The notes under the pieces were generated by a model. It ran no database searches and was not told the DNA's origin. It worked only from the letters and a program-made list of their open reading frames with translations. This document shows, piece after piece, positions 63,773 through 64,000 of a DNA stretch of 64,000 nt; within the stretch, counting starts at the first letter, position 1, and each line of letters opens with the position of its first letter. The position numbers were made by a program, and so were the translations under genes. The DNA comes from Molossus alvarezi (lineage: Eukaryota; Chordata; Mammalia; Chiroptera; Molossidae), in NCBI GenBank assembly GCA_037176705.1, contig CM073907.1, positions 14,229,001-14,293,000 of the forward strand. The letters are read 5' to 3'.

Positions 63773-64000
63773 GTGAGGAATATGCTGAGGTGGCATCTGA
63801 GATTGAACAAGAGATGCAGCCGAGCTGCTTAGCCCGGTCTCTACTAAGTCTACTTTCTCCTCCAACACAGGGAGGGCTTGAGGGCTGACAGACTAGTACT
63901 AACTTTTCTGCAGAGGGACATACAGGGAGTGTGACTTCAAGGACAAGGCAAGGTCCCTCAGCAGAATTTTCCTACATAGCATGACTGGGACAGCTGTGAC
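63629..64000 (+). repeat. Array unit R13, cut by the window edge
   Basis: Only the exon and the first part of the unit are present. The sequence is still array-type at base 64000, so the array continues to the right. Confidence 0.9.

Noticed and set aside
33723..64000. Centromeric or other satellite DNA
   Set aside because: The unit is long, has a single SINE and an open exon with intact splice sites, and older diverged units are interspersed with L1. This is a segmental exon duplication rather than a simple satellite.

Overview
The window looks like genomic DNA of a bat, with no bacterial-style genes. Eleven SINE copies have the tRNA-derived head, the CT- or GA-rich tract and the oligo-A tail of the bat Ves family, and there are several L1 elements with target-site duplications. 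No tRNA, rRNA or complete conventional gene is visible.

Almost everything outside 4328-14040 is one tandem array. A unit of about 4.0 kb, or 4.27 kb when it carries a SINE, repeats head to tail on the + strand. Each unit has one well-formed exon candidate: a pyrimidine-rich acceptor, 144 nt of open frame, and a conserved GTGAG donor. Both flanking introns are phase 1, so each exon adds exactly 48 residues and any number can be joined in frame. There are 13 copies (E1-E13), beginning at 2253, 16866, 20863, 25131, 29126, 33723, 37994, 42264, 46538, 50811, 55081, 59351 and 63629. I do not recognise the parent gene. Its first and last exons are outside the window.

Layout: 1-4327 holds old array units with E1 and a short L1 tail. 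4328-14040 is a non-array spacer with a decayed full-length L1 on the minus strand (4708-10738), a SINE joined to an L1 tail (12798-13255) and unassigned sequence. 14041-33722 holds older, diverged units with E2-E5. 33723-64000 holds recently amplified, nearly identical units with E6-E13. The array runs past the right edge.

The main finding is the exon itself. In two hand comparisons of diverged neighbours (E2/E3 and E5/E6), the 144 nt differ at roughly 16-18 % of sites, mostly changing amino acids. The introns immediately on both sides differ at only about 4-9 %. The fast-changing stretch ends at the predicted splice donor. The version amplified to at least eight copies carries a hydrophobic-acidic motif (VIDLT, then DED) like a SUMO-interacting motif. 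If the exons are spliced together, the product would contain a long multivalent tract of 48-residue repeats. Function, expression and true copy number cannot be settled from sequence alone.
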